Assembly: GCF_013184775.1 (NCBI RefSeq)
Contig: NZ_JAATVV010000010.1
Coordinates: 1-64,000, forward strand
Direction: 5' to 3'
Length of the DNA: 64,000 nucleotides
Source of the DNA: Martelella sp. HB161492
GTDB lineage: Bacteria > Pseudomonadota > Alphaproteobacteria > Rhizobiales > Rhizobiaceae
Shown one piece after another: positions 48,645 through 57,004 of this stretch (positions are counted from its first letter, which is position 1; every line of letters begins with the position of its first letter). A program made the translations under genes and the position numbers. The notes beneath the pieces are model-generated. The model saw nothing but the letters and a program-made list of their open reading frames with translations, ran no database searches and was not told where the DNA came from.

Positions 48645-51270
48645 CGTTCACAATCCTTTGCGGCACGACGATCAGCTTCTTCGGCGCCTTGCCATCCAGC
48701 GCCTTGATAACGGCATCAAGGGCCAGAACCGCGGCCTTGATATCATCCTGGCTGGCGTCGCGTGATACGGTCAGTTCCGCACGTTTCTTGCCATTGATCT
48801 GTACCGGCAGCAGCACATCATTGTCCGCTGTCAGCGCTGCATCAAAGACCGGCCAGGATGCCCGGGCGATGATATCCTCTCCGCCGAGCACCTTCCAGCA
48901 TTCTTCGGCCAGATGCGGCATCATTGGTGCAAAACACTGCGTCAGGAACAGGCTCGCCTGCTTTGCCGCTGCCGCCATGTCGGGGCTGGCCTTGCCGGTG
49001 GCAATCTCGCTCAGCGGTGCTGCCAGGACATTGACGAGCTCATAGATGCGCGCAATCGCCTTGTTGAAGGCCAGATTGTCGAGATCGTCGCTGATGGCCT
49101 TGACGGTCTTGTGGGCGGCGCGCGAGATTTCCAGCGCCTTTCCGTTCGTGCCGGCGGCGGGTGTCACGCCCTCAAGCGCCGGAGCGGCTTCGGAAATCAG
49201 CCGCCAGATGCGTTGGACGAAGCGGAACGTGCCCTGCACACCGGCTTCGGTCCAGACCACGTCGCGGTCGGGCGGCGAATCCGAGAGAACGAAGAAGCGA
49301 GCGGTATCGGCGCCATAGGTTGCGAGAATGTCGTCGGGATCGATGACGTTTTTCTTCGACTTCGACATCTTCTCGATCGCGCCGATGGCGACGTCCTCGC
49401 CGGTCGCGGTCAGCACGGCGCGGCGTCCGTTCTCATCCTCGGTGATCGTCACATCGGTCGGCGACACCCAGCTGCCATTGGTGCCGGAGCCGCCGAGACG
49501 ATAGGTCTCGTGGACCACCATGCCTTGGGTGAACAGGCCCTTGAACGGCTCGTCGATGCCGACATGGCCGGTTTCCTTCATCGCCCGGGTGAAGAAGCGC
49601 GAATAGAGCAGATGCAGGATCGCATGTTCGATACCGCCGATATACTGGTCGACCGGAAGCCAGTGATTGGCGATCTTCGGGTCGGTCGGCGTGTCTTCCC
49701 AGGGCGCAGTGAAGCGGGTGTAGTACCAGCTCGAATCGACGAAGGTATCCATCGTGTCGGTCTCGCGCCGGGCGGGCTTGCCGCAGCACGGGCAGGCGAC
49801 GTGGCGCCAGCTCTCGTGGCGGTCGAGCGGATTGCCCGGCTTGTCGAAGGTGACATCGTCGGGCAGCTTCACCGGCAGATCGGATTTCGGCACGGGCACC
49901 ACGCCGCAGTCATCGCAATGGATGACCGGGATCGGGCAGCCCCAGTAGCGCTGGCGCGAAATGCCCCAGTCACGCAGGCGGAAATTGACCTTGCGCGTAC
50001 CGCGCGGGGAACCGGCAAGCATGTCGGTTTCCAGCTTTTTTGCCACCGTTTCAAAGGCATCGTCCGTAGACATGCCGTCGAGGAAGCCGGAATTGATCAT
50101 CACGCCATCATCGGTGAAGGCTTCGTCGCCGATTTCAAATGTCGCGGCATCGCCATCCTTCGGCATGACGACAGGTGTGACCTTCAGGCCGTATTTGCGG
50201 GCGAAGTCGAGGTCGCGCTGGTCGCCGGCCGGGCAGCCGAAGATCGCGCCCGTGCCGTAGTCCATCAGCACGAAATTGGCGACATAGACCGGCAATTCCC
50301 AGGACGGATCAAAGGGGTGCCGCACGGTCATGCCGGTGTCGATGCCCTTTTTCTCAGCGGTTTCAAGCGCTGCGAGCGAGGTGCCGGCACGGCGGGTCTC
50401 GTCACAGAAGCTGGCGACCTTCTCGTCGTGCTTTGCGGCTTCCCTTGCCAGCGGATGGTCGGCGGCAATGGCGAGGAAGGAGGCGCCGAACAGCGTGTCG
50501 GGGCGGGTCGTATAGACCGTCACCTCGTCGAGATCACCGGCCTTGCCGGCCTTGTCGGCGATTTCCCAGCGCACGGCCATGCCTTCGGAACGGCCGATCC
50601 AGTTTTTCTGCATCAGCCGGACCTTTTCCGGCCAGTGGTCGAGCGTGTCGAGCGCGTCGAGCAGATCCTGGGCAAAATCGGTGATCTTGAAGAACCACTG
50701 GGTCAGCTCGCGCTGTTCCACGAGCGCGCCGGAGCGCCAGCCGCGGCCCTCGATGACCTGCTCATTGGCGAGCACGGTCATGTCGACCGGATCCCAGTTG
50801 ACCTTCGACTGCTTGCGGTAGACCAGCCCCTTTTCCATCATGTCGAGGAAGAGTGCCTGCTGGCGCTGGTAATATTCGACATCGCAGGTCGCGAATTCAC
50901 GCGCCCAGTCGAGCGAAAGCCCCATGGATTTCAATTGCCCGCGCATGGTGGCGATGTTCTGGTAGGTCCAGTCCTTGGGGTGGACCTTGTTCTGCATCGC
51001 GGCGTTTTCGGCCGGCATGCCGAAGGCGTCCCAGCCCATCGGATGCAGCACGTTGAAGCCGCGGGCGCGCTTGTAGCGGGCGACGACATCGCCCATCGCA
51101 TAGTTGCGCACATGGCCGATATGAATGCGCCCGGATGGATAGGGGAACATTTCTAGGACGTAGTACTTTTCCCGCGTCTCATCATTCTCGGTCTTGAAAA
51201 CCTCGTCGGCGGCCCATTTCTGCTGCCATTCGGGTTCGACTTTGCGGGGGTTGTAACGTTCGCTGGCCAT
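48634..51270 (-). CDS. leuS: Leucyl-tRNA synthetase
   Basis: An 878-residue class I synthetase that charges tRNA-Leu. The HIGH motif is at residues 50-53 ([12 protein letters not shown]) and KMSKS at about 634-638 (EKMSKSKKN). The zinc-binding-type insertion ([12 protein letters not shown]...[12 protein letters not shown]), the CP1 editing domain and the C-terminal anticodon-recognition region are present. The start is ATG 51270. It is first of the leftward run with lptE and holA. Confidence 0.98.
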   Translation of the reverse strand: MASERYNPRKVEPEWQQKWAADEVFKTENDETREKYYVLEMFPYPSGRIHIGHVRNYAMGDVVARYKRARGFNVLHPMGWDAFGMPAENAAMQNKVHPKDWTYQNIATMRGQLKSMGLSLDWAREFATCDVEYYQRQQALFLDMMEKGLVYRKQSKVNWDPVDMTVLANEQVIEGRGWRSGALVEQRELTQWFFKITDFAQDLLDALDTLDHWPEKVRLMQKNWIGRSEGMAVRWEIADKAGKAGDLDEVTVYTTRPDTLFGASFLAIAADHPLAREAAKHDEKVASFCDETRRAGTSLAALETAEKKGIDTGMTVRHPFDPSWELPVYVANFVLMDYGTGAIFGCPAGDQRDLDFARKYGLKVTPVVMPKDGDAATFEIGDEAFTDDGVMINSGFLDGMSTDDAFETVAKKLETDMLAGSPRGTRKVNFRLRDWGISRQRYWGCPIPVIHCDDCGVVPVPKSDLPVKLPDDVTFDKPGNPLDRHESWRHVACPCCGKPARRETDTMDTFVDSSWYYTRFTAPWEDTPTDPKIANHWLPVDQYIGGIEHAILHLLYSRFFTRAMKETGHVGIDEPFKGLFTQGMVVHETYRLGGSGTNGSWVSPTDVTITEDENGRRAVLTATGEDVAIGAIEKMSKSKKNVIDPDDILATYGADTARFFVLSDSPPDRDVVWTEAGVQGTFRFVQRIWRLISEAAPALEGVTPAAGTNGKALEISRAAHKTVKAISDDLDNLAFNKAIARIYELVNVLAAPLSEIATGKASPDMAAAAKQASLFLTQCFAPMMPHLAEECWKVLGGEDIIARASWPVFDAALTADNDVLLPVQINGKKRAELTVSRDASQDDIKAAVLALDAVIKALDGKAPKKLIVVPQRIVNVVV

Positions 51271-51492
51271 ATCGGTGTAACTTTATTCCTGTCGCTCGAT
51301 TGCGGGCTGAGCTTCACCACGAAAGACGAGAGGCGTCAAGCAAATCAGGCCGTTTTCAGGGGATCGGCAGGCTTTGCAGGGCGCCGTGGCCAAGTGTGGC
51401 GTTGAAAGGTAAGGCAGGGCGTGGTTGATTGCAGCCGGCTGCTTCGCTTCGCGTGGCAGATATAATGCGGATGACGGGAAAGGAAAAGACCG

Positions 51493-52164
51493 ATGGGTGT
51501 GACGGAAAACCTCAAGACTGTGCGCGACACCATCGCTGCTGCCGCCCATGAGGTCGAACGGCCGGAGGGTTCAGTGACCCTTGTTGCCGTGTCCAAGACC
51601 TTCCCCGTTGACGATATCCGCCCCGTTCTTGCCGCCGGCCAGCGGGTCTTCGGTGAAAACCGGGTTCAGGAGGCCGAGGCCAAATGGCCGGTCCTGCGCC
51701 AGGAAACCGATGGCATCGAACTGCATCTGATCGGGCCGCTCCAGTCCAACAAGGCGGCGGAAGCGGTGGCGCTTTTTGATGTGATCGAAACCGTTGACCG
51801 GGAAAAGATCGCCCGCGCTCTGGCCAAGGAAATCGAGAAGCAGGGCCGGCATCCGAAGCTGTTTGTTCAGGTCAATACCGGCAACGAGCCGCAGAAGGCG
51901 GGCATTGATCCGCGTGAAACGGCCGATTTTCTGGCGCTGTGCCGCGACGAGCTGAAGCTTGCGATCGAGGGGCTGATGTGCATTCCGCCGGTTGATGAAA
52001 ATCCCGGACCGCATTTCGCCCTGCTTGCTGATCTTGCCCGCGAAAACGGCCTTCACAAGCTCTCGATGGGCATGTCGTCGGATTATCAGATTGCTGTTGC
52101 CTTCGGCGCCACCCATGTGCGTGTCGGTTCGGCCATTTTCGGCCATCGCGACTATCCGGCCTGA
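51493..52164 (+). CDS. YggS-family pyridoxal phosphate homeostasis protein
   Basis: A 223-residue single-domain PLP-binding TIM barrel (YggS/PLPBP/PROSC). The PLP lysine is Lys35 in LVAVSKTFP, and GENRVQEAEAKW, HLIGPLQSNKA, LSMGMSSDY and RVGSAIFG are the family motifs. It has no known enzymatic reaction; it keeps free PLP and amino/keto acid pools in balance. It is divergent from leuS and monocistronic, ending in a GC hairpin. Confidence 0.94.
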   Translation: MGVTENLKTVRDTIAAAAHEVERPEGSVTLVAVSKTFPVDDIRPVLAAGQRVFGENRVQEAEAKWPVLRQETDGIELHLIGPLQSNKAAEAVALFDVIETVDREKIARALAKEIEKQGRHPKLFVQVNTGNEPQKAGIDPRETADFLALCRDELKLAIEGLMCIPPVDENPGPHFALLADLARENGLHKLSMGMSSDYQIAVAFGATHVRVGSAIFGHRDYPA

Positions 52165-52178
52165 GGACAGGTTTTGAC

Positions 52179-52203
52179 CGGCACGCGGAAGGCCCGCGTG
52201 CCG
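52179..52203. terminator. Hairpin between convergent yggS and the SDR gene
   Basis: A perfect 10-bp stem CGGCACGCGG / CCGCGTGCCG with a 5-base loop, between two stop codons. U-tracts are weak on both strands. Confidence 0.55.
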
Positions 52204-52210
52204 AAAGGGT

Positions 52211-53101
52211 TCACGTCGTGAAGTAATAGTCCTCGGCGAGGTCTGAGAGCAGGGTCTTTTCAACCGGCTGCCAGCCGAGTTTCGCGCGGGTGAGGGCGCT
52301 TGAGGCGCGGCTGTTCATCATCGCGAAATGGGTGAACATGCCATAATAGGCCTCTGCCTCTTCAGCCGAAATGCTCTTCACCGGAACGCCAAGGCCCTTG
52401 CCGATGGCCGAGGCGAGGTCGCGCATGGCAATGCCTGTCTCCGCCACGGCGTGGAAACGGTCACCGGCTTCGCCCTTTTCCAGGGCCAGGGTGAAGACCT
52501 TCGCTGCATCGAGCCGATGGCCCGCTGCCCAGCAATTGCCACCGTCGCCGACATAGGCTGCATGGCCTTTTTCGCGGGCGATATTGATCAGCCAGGGGGT
52601 GAAACCATGATCGCCCCTGCCATGGGTGGTCGGCGGCAGGCGGACGATCATGGCCCGCACATTCTTGTCCAGCCCGGCAAAGCTGGCCTTTTCCGAAATC
52701 CGCGGGAATCCCGTGTTTTCCGGGGCCATCATCTCTTCCGTTGCCAGTTCGCTTGTCTGCAGCACCCCGGTTCCGGAGGTGGCGATGAAGGGCTTGCCAG
52801 TGCCTGAAAGCGCATCCACCATGGCGGCAATGGCCTTGCCGTCAATGGCGCAGTTCTCGGCGAAATGGGCGAAATCATGAATGAAGGCCGTGTGGATCAC
52901 GCCATCGGCGGCAGCGGCCGCCTCGGCCAGAAGATCATAGTCCTCGATCGTGCCGCGCAGCACTTTCGCGCCAGCGGCCTCAATCTTTGCGGCGGCGCCA
53001 TCGGAGCGGGCAAGACCGGTCACGTCATGGCCGGCGGCAACAAGCGCGGCCACGGTCGGCGTTCCGACCCAGCCAGAGGCTCCGGTTACAAAAACACGCA
53101 T
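52211..53101 (-). CDS. NAD(P)-dependent epimerase/dehydratase-like extended SDR
   Basis: A 296-residue Rossmann-fold protein. The cofactor motif GASGWVG (residues 7-13) follows MRVFVT. The substrate domain contains HGRGDHGF and WAAGHRLDAAKVF. Related proteins are annotated as nucleoside-diphosphate-sugar epimerases, but this one acts on an unknown substrate. It is divergently transcribed from an AraC-family gene across a palindrome-bearing gap, which suggests control by that regulator. Confidence 0.82.
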   Translation of the reverse strand: MRVFVTGASGWVGTPTVAALVAAGHDVTGLARSDGAAAKIEAAGAKVLRGTIEDYDLLAEAAAAADGVIHTAFIHDFAHFAENCAIDGKAIAAMVDALSGTGKPFIATSGTGVLQTSELATEEMMAPENTGFPRISEKASFAGLDKNVRAMIVRLPPTTHGRGDHGFTPWLINIAREKGHAAYVGDGGNCWAAGHRLDAAKVFTLALEKGEAGDRFHAVAETGIAMRDLASAIGKGLGVPVKSISAEEAEAYYGMFTHFAMMNSRASSALTRAKLGWQPVEKTLLSDLAEDYYFTT

Positions 53102-53135
53102 GGTGAAATCATCCTGTCAGTCGTTTCGGTAAATT

Positions 53136-53149
53136 CATCGGATCCGATG
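53136..53149. promoter_or_regulatory. Palindrome in the SDR/araC divergent promoter
   Basis: A perfect 14-bp palindrome CATCGGATCCGATG, flanked by the outer pair ATCCTG (53111) and CAGGAT (53154). It sits between the divergent SDR and AraC-type genes and is a candidate operator. Confidence 0.45.
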
Positions 53150-53228
53150 CTTGCAGGATAGGGGGCGGAGGCGATACGATCTATGCGTTGTCGTCCGTAT
53201 TTCTTTCGCAATCGTCCGGAGACTGGTT

Positions 53229-54137
53229 ATGGATCCCCTGTCTGACGTCCTGTCGCTGTTGCAGGTGAAGAGCTATATGTTTGGTGGTTTCGAAGTTGGC
53301 GGACCCTGGTCTGTCAGCTATGGCGGCCATAAGGGTATCAAATGCTATGGTATTACCAGCGGCGCCTGCTTTCTGGCTGTGGAGGGGGCGGGCGCGCCCG
53401 TCCGGCTGGTTGAAGGCGATCTTTTTATCCTGCCGCGCGGCCTGCCTTTCCGCCTGGCGACGGATCTTGATCTTGAGCCGGTTGATTTCCGCGAATTTCT
53501 CAAACGCCCGGCGGATGGCGGCGTATTGATGATCAATGGCGGTGGTGATTTCGGCATGATCGGCGGACATTTTGCCATCGCCGGCGGAAGTGCCGGCATG
53601 CTCATCGATGTTCTGCCACCCGTCGTTCACATCAACCGGCAAGATGATCGTGAGGCATTCCTGTGGTCGATTGCGCGCATGCGCCAGGAGCTTGCGGAAC
53701 CGCGCCCGGGTTCGTTTCTGATGGGCGAACATATGGCGCATATGCTGCTGCTGCAGGCTTTGCGCGCCTATCTGGTGGGCAATCAACATCGTGATGCCGG
53801 CTGGCTTTCAGCCTTGAGCGATCCGCAGATCGGCGCGGCGATCGGCGCCATTCATGCTGATCCGTCCCGACGCTGGAGGCTTGCCGGACTGGCGGAGCAG
53901 GCGGGCATGTCGCGCTCCTCCTTTGCCGAGCGCTTCCGGCTGCTGGTCGGATCAACGCCGATGGATTATCTGACGCGCTGGCGCATGCTGCTGGCGGCCG
54001 ACCGGCTGAAGAGCGCAAAGGAACCGGTGGGGCAGATCGCGCTGTCGCTTGGCTACGAGTCCGAGGCTGCCTTTTCCACCGCCTTCAAGCGCGTCATGGG
54101 CACATCACCGCGCCAGCATGAGCACACAGCCGCCTGA
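53229..54137 (+). CDS. AraC-family transcriptional regulator with cupin-type sensor
   Basis: A 302-residue regulator. The N-terminal cupin-like domain (about residues 1-185; GDLFILPRGLPF is the core) belongs to the group found in RclR-like regulators. The C-terminal double helix-turn-helix (about 200-300) has WRLAGLAEQAGMSRSSFAERFR and PVGQIALSLGYESEAAFSTAFKR. The start at ATG 53229 follows CGGAGA. It probably regulates itself and the divergent SDR gene. It is convergent with the OYE gene. Confidence 0.88.
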   Translation: MDPLSDVLSLLQVKSYMFGGFEVGGPWSVSYGGHKGIKCYGITSGACFLAVEGAGAPVRLVEGDLFILPRGLPFRLATDLDLEPVDFREFLKRPADGGVLMINGGGDFGMIGGHFAIAGGSAGMLIDVLPPVVHINRQDDREAFLWSIARMRQELAEPRPGSFLMGEHMAHMLLLQALRAYLVGNQHRDAGWLSALSDPQIGAAIGAIHADPSRRWRLAGLAEQAGMSRSSFAERFRLLVGSTPMDYLTRWRMLLAADRLKSAKEPVGQIALSLGYESEAAFSTAFKRVMGTSPRQHEHTAA

Positions 54138-54150
54138 TGCGACGCAGAAA

Positions 54151-54168
54151 GGGCGGCTGACGCCGCCC
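54151..54168. terminator. Hairpin between convergent araC-type and OYE genes
   Basis: A 7-bp stem GGGCGGC / GCCGCCC with loop TGAC, preceded by AAA on the plus strand, so the minus strand reads into TTTCTG. It is a moderate terminator for the leftward gene. Confidence 0.5.
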
Positions 54169-54180
54169 CGATCATGTCCG

Positions 54181-55308
54181 TCAGTAAAGCTCGGCCAGTG
54201 TTTCACGTGAAAAGGCTTCGAGCTTGTCGGTCTCGCCGTTCTTCACCTTTTTCACCCATTCCGGGTCCTTGATCAGCGCCCGGCCGACGGCGATCAGGTC
54301 GAATTCGTCCTTTTCCATCCGTTCCACCAGATTGGTGATCTCTTCGGCTGAGGCCGCCGTCTGCTGGCCGCCGAACGAGCCGAGGAAGTCGGCGCCGGAA
54401 AGGCCGAGCGAGCCGACCGAAATCGTCGGGACGCCGGTGATCTTCTTGGCCCAGCCGGCAAAGTTCAGACCCTTTTCGCCGTCGATTTCGGCAAATTCCG
54501 GTTCCCAGAAGCGACGCTGCGAGCAATGGAGAATATCAACGCCTGCATCGACCAGCGGCTCCAGCCATTCGGCCATCTCATCCGGATTGCTGGCGATACG
54601 GGCCTTGTAATCCTGCTGCTTCCACTGGCTGAGCCGCATGATCACCGGCATGTCGTCCGATACGGCAGCGCGAACCGCCTTTGCGACCTCAACGGCGAAG
54701 CGGACGCGTTCGGAAATCGATGCGCCGCCCCATTTGTCTTCACGCAGGTTCAGCGGTGCCCAGAAGAACTCGTCGATCAGATAGCCATGGGCTCCGTGGA
54801 TTTCGACAACGTCGAAGCCCAGCCGCTCGGCATCGGCGGCGGCTTTGGCAAAGGCTGCGATCGTATCGGCGATATCGGCGTCACTCATGGCGCGGCCGCG
54901 CGGCTTGCCGGGCGCAACAAGGCCGGAGGGGCTTTCCGTCTGGTCGGGATCGGGAAAGTCCGGGCTGTTGATGGTCGGGCCGACATGCCAGATCTGCGGG
55001 CCCATCCGGCCACCGGCGGCGTGGACCGTGTCGATGACATTTTTCCAGCCGGCCAGTGCCTTTTCGCCGTAAAAATCCGGGATGTTCGGATGGTTCTTCG
55101 AGGTCGGGCGGTCAATCACCGTGCCTTCAGACAGGATCAGCCCCACGTCGTTTTCAGCGCGGCGGCGGTAATAATCGGCGACATTGCTGCCGGGCACGCC
55201 TTCCGGCGAGAACTGGCGCGTCATCGGCGCCATCACAAAACGGTTCTTCAGGTTCAGTTTTTTGAAGCTGAAGGGTCTGAAAAGCGTGTCAACGGAGCTG
55301 GTCGGCAT
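54181..55308 (-). CDS. Old Yellow Enzyme family NADH:flavin oxidoreductase
   Basis: A 375-residue FMN-dependent alkene reductase (NemA/OYE-like TIM barrel). The segments LKNRFVMAPMTRQFSPEG, QIWHVGP, VEIHGAHGYLIDEFFWAPLNLREDKWGG and the phosphate-binding VGSLGL/AVGRALIKDPEW are diagnostic. Such enzymes reduce activated double bonds and nitro compounds. It is divergent from an HxlR regulator with an operator between them, so it is probably induced by electrophiles. A parS-like 16-mer lies in its C-terminal codons (54199-54214). Confidence 0.92.
   Translation of the reverse strand: MPTSSVDTLFRPFSFKKLNLKNRFVMAPMTRQFSPEGVPGSNVADYYRRRAENDVGLILSEGTVIDRPTSKNHPNIPDFYGEKALAGWKNVIDTVHAAGGRMGPQIWHVGPTINSPDFPDPDQTESPSGLVAPGKPRGRAMSDADIADTIAAFAKAAADAERLGFDVVEIHGAHGYLIDEFFWAPLNLREDKWGGASISERVRFAVEVAKAVRAAVSDDMPVIMRLSQWKQQDYKARIASNPDEMAEWLEPLVDAGVDILHCSQRRFWEPEFAEIDGEKGLNFAGWAKKITGVPTISVGSLGLSGADFLGSFGGQQTAASAEEITNLVERMEKDEFDLIAVGRALIKDPEWVKKVKNGETDKLEAFSRETLAELY
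54199..54214. promoter_or_regulatory. parS-like site (14/16) inside the OYE gene
   Basis: TGTTTCACGTGAAAAG differs from parS only in the last two bases. It is in the C-terminal codons (FSRET) of the flavin oxidoreductase, 10 kb from parAB. Confidence 0.5.
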
Positions 55309-55340
55309 GGGAGAACCTCGAAATTGGTTTGAACAGGCCT

Positions 55341-55361
55341 TAGGTATAAATTATAAACCTA
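55341..55361. promoter_or_regulatory. HxlR operator candidate
   Basis: A 21-bp A/T-rich palindrome with arms TAGGT and ACCTA around ATAAATTATAA, in the divergent OYE/HxlR promoter. A further half-site CAGGTATA lies at 55388-55395, just before the HxlR ribosome site. Confidence 0.65.
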
Positions 55362-55410
55362 GTGTCAATAAGGCACTTTTACGCACCCAGGTATAGGCGA
55401 GGAAACCACC

Positions 55411-55791
55411 ATGGATCGATATCAGCCGGACAGCTGCCCGCAATTTGATGTGTCCTGCCAGTCGCGTGCGATCCTTGACGAGATTTCGGGCAAATGGTCG
55501 ATCATGGTTCTGGCGGTGCTGGCCTATGGGCCGCAGCGTTTCAACGGGCTGAAGCGGCGGCTGGACGGCATTACCCAGAAGGCGCTGACCCAGACGCTGA
55601 GGCGCCTGGAGCGCAATGGCCTTGTCTCGCGCAGCGTGATCGATACATCGCCGGTGGCGGTCGAATATGCGCTGACACCGCTCGGCGCATCGCTGAAATC
55701 GCTCTATTGCGCCCTTTACGGCTGGACCATCGACAACCGCATCGAGATCGATGAAGCGCGGCGGCGTTTCGATGAGAAAAATGCCGCCTGA
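55411..55791 (+). CDS. HxlR-family winged-helix regulator
   Basis: A 126-residue HxlR-type winged helix. The core LDEISGKWSIMVLAVLAYGPQRFNGLKRRLDGITQKALTQTLRRLERNGLV is diagnostic. Cysteines at residues 9 and 16 (SCPQFDVSCQSRA) could sense electrophiles or thiol stress, as in other members. It is divergent from the OYE gene across the operator. A GAGGAAA ribosome site precedes ATG 55411. Repeat copy D with hairpins follows the stop. Confidence 0.92.
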   Translation: MDRYQPDSCPQFDVSCQSRAILDEISGKWSIMVLAVLAYGPQRFNGLKRRLDGITQKALTQTLRRLERNGLVSRSVIDTSPVAVEYALTPLGASLKSLYCALYGWTIDNRIEIDEARRRFDEKNAA

Positions 55792-55800
55792 AATGAAAAA

Positions 55801-55818
55801 AGGGCCCGAACGGGCCCT
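55801..55818. terminator. Terminator hairpin at the left end of copy D
   Basis: The perfect palindrome AGGGCCCGAACGGGCCCT, preceded by AAAAA so that it ends in a U-tract on the minus strand. It is identical to the hairpin at 56027-56044. Confidence 0.8.
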
Positions 55819-56026
55819 CAGGTTGCTGACGAACCTTGCCCCTTTTTGCCGACGTCATGCCTGTGCTTGTCACAGGCATCCAGCCGACGCGCGTCCGCGC
55901 GGCGAAAGAATCCGTCTATTCAATATGTTATGAATCTGGATCCCCGTGACAAGCACGGGGATGACGACGGAGGGAGGGGCTATTTCACCCCAAACAGGCA
56001 ATGTGAACGAATTTGTCAGCAGACTA
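55819..56026. repeat. RIME-like palindromic intergenic element, copy D
   Basis: A 208-bp family member. The left end CAGGTTGCTGACGAA is the imperfect inverse of the right end TTTGTCAGCAGACTA. Inner hairpins are ATGCCTGTG/CACAGGCAT (55857-55879) and ATCCCCGTG/CACGGGGAT (55940-55962), both perfect. The GC-rich centre holds GACGCGCGTCCGCGCG. It lies between the convergent hxlR-type and trcR genes. Confidence 0.87.
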
Positions 56027-56047
56027 AGGGCCCGAACGGGCCCTTTT
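56027..56047 (+). terminator. Terminator hairpin at the right end of copy D
   Basis: AGGGCCCGAACGGGCCCT followed by TTTG, an exact duplicate of the hairpin at 55801-55818. Confidence 0.85.
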
Positions 56048-56068
56048 GTTATCCGGGATCGAAAGCGA

Positions 56069-56770
56069 TCAGAACTTGTCGTCTTCCTCTTCCTCGTCGT
56101 CCTTCTTCAGTGACGAAAAGCGCGAGAAAACCTCATCAGCCGACATTTCGCGCTCTTCGCGACGATCGTCGTAATCATTGCCGAGGCCTTCGGTATCACG
56201 GGCCGAGACCAGCGTGGCTTCCATTTCCTCGGGCGAGGGCAGCGGCCGGTCCTTGGCGGAGCGCTCAACTTCGAGGTCAAGGTCGATCTGGCTGCAAAGG
56301 CCGAGCGTCACCGGATCCATCGGCGTCAGATTGGCGGCGTTCCAGTGGGTGCGCTCGCGGATCTGCTCGATGGTCGATTTGGTGGTGCCGACGAGACGCG
56401 AAATCTGCGCATCCTTCAGTTCCGGATGGTTTCGCACCAGCCAGAGAATGGCGTTCGGGCGGTCCTGGCGCTTGGAAACCGGCGTGTAGCGCGGGCCCTT
56501 GCGCTTGGATTCCGGCACGCGCACGCGCGGCTCCGAGACCTTGAGCTTGTAGTTCGGGTTGCCTTCGCCGCGGGCGATCTCGTCACGCGAAAGCTGGCCG
56601 GTCGAGATCGGGTCGAGGCCCTTAATGCCCTGTGCGGATTCACCATCGGCAATGGCCTTCACCTCGAGCGGGTGCAATTTGCAGAGTTCGGCAATCTGAT
56701 CGAACGACAAGGCTGTGTTGTCTACGAGCCAGACGGCGGTTGCCTTGGGCATGAGCAGCTTCTGTGCCAT
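56069..56770 (-). CDS. TrcR/DUF1013 family protein (cell-cycle regulator)
   Basis: A 233-residue protein conserved in alphaproteobacteria as DUF1013, in current databases called cell cycle transcriptional regulator TrcR. The N-terminus MAQKLLMPKATAVWLVDNTALSFDQIAELC contains a helix-turn-helix-like unit; a second one is ILWLVRNHPELKDAQISRLVGTTKSTIEQIR. The C-terminus is very acidic (KKDDEEEEDDKF). The start at ATG 56770 follows AAGGAC. The assignment of function rests on family naming recalled from memory. Confidence 0.82.
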   Translation of the reverse strand: MAQKLLMPKATAVWLVDNTALSFDQIAELCKLHPLEVKAIADGESAQGIKGLDPISTGQLSRDEIARGEGNPNYKLKVSEPRVRVPESKRKGPRYTPVSKRQDRPNAILWLVRNHPELKDAQISRLVGTTKSTIEQIRERTHWNAANLTPMDPVTLGLCSQIDLDLEVERSAKDRPLPSPEEMEATLVSARDTEGLGNDYDDRREEREMSADEVFSRFSSLKKDDEEEEDDKF

Positions 56771-57004
56771 TTGGATAAAGTCCTTCTGTCGTCCGCGCCG
56801 GTGTCGCGGGCCGTGGGTCGTTACCACATTTTCCGGGAAATCATGGCATCTCTATAGTGTGAAAGTTCGCCAATTGCAAATCAGAAGCCAGAATTGACGA
56901 ATGTCTTATTGATGCCACATCCGATGTTGTTATGAATCAGGATTAACCCGTGCGCTTGCAGGCGCCGGTCGGAGAAATGCTGAACAACTTCGGAGGAGGA
57001 AGCC

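Noticed and set aside
48913-51156. A 747-codon plus-strand open frame over leuS
   Set aside because: leuS on the other strand has all class I synthetase motifs. The plus-strand translation has no recognisable domain and lacks a ribosome site.
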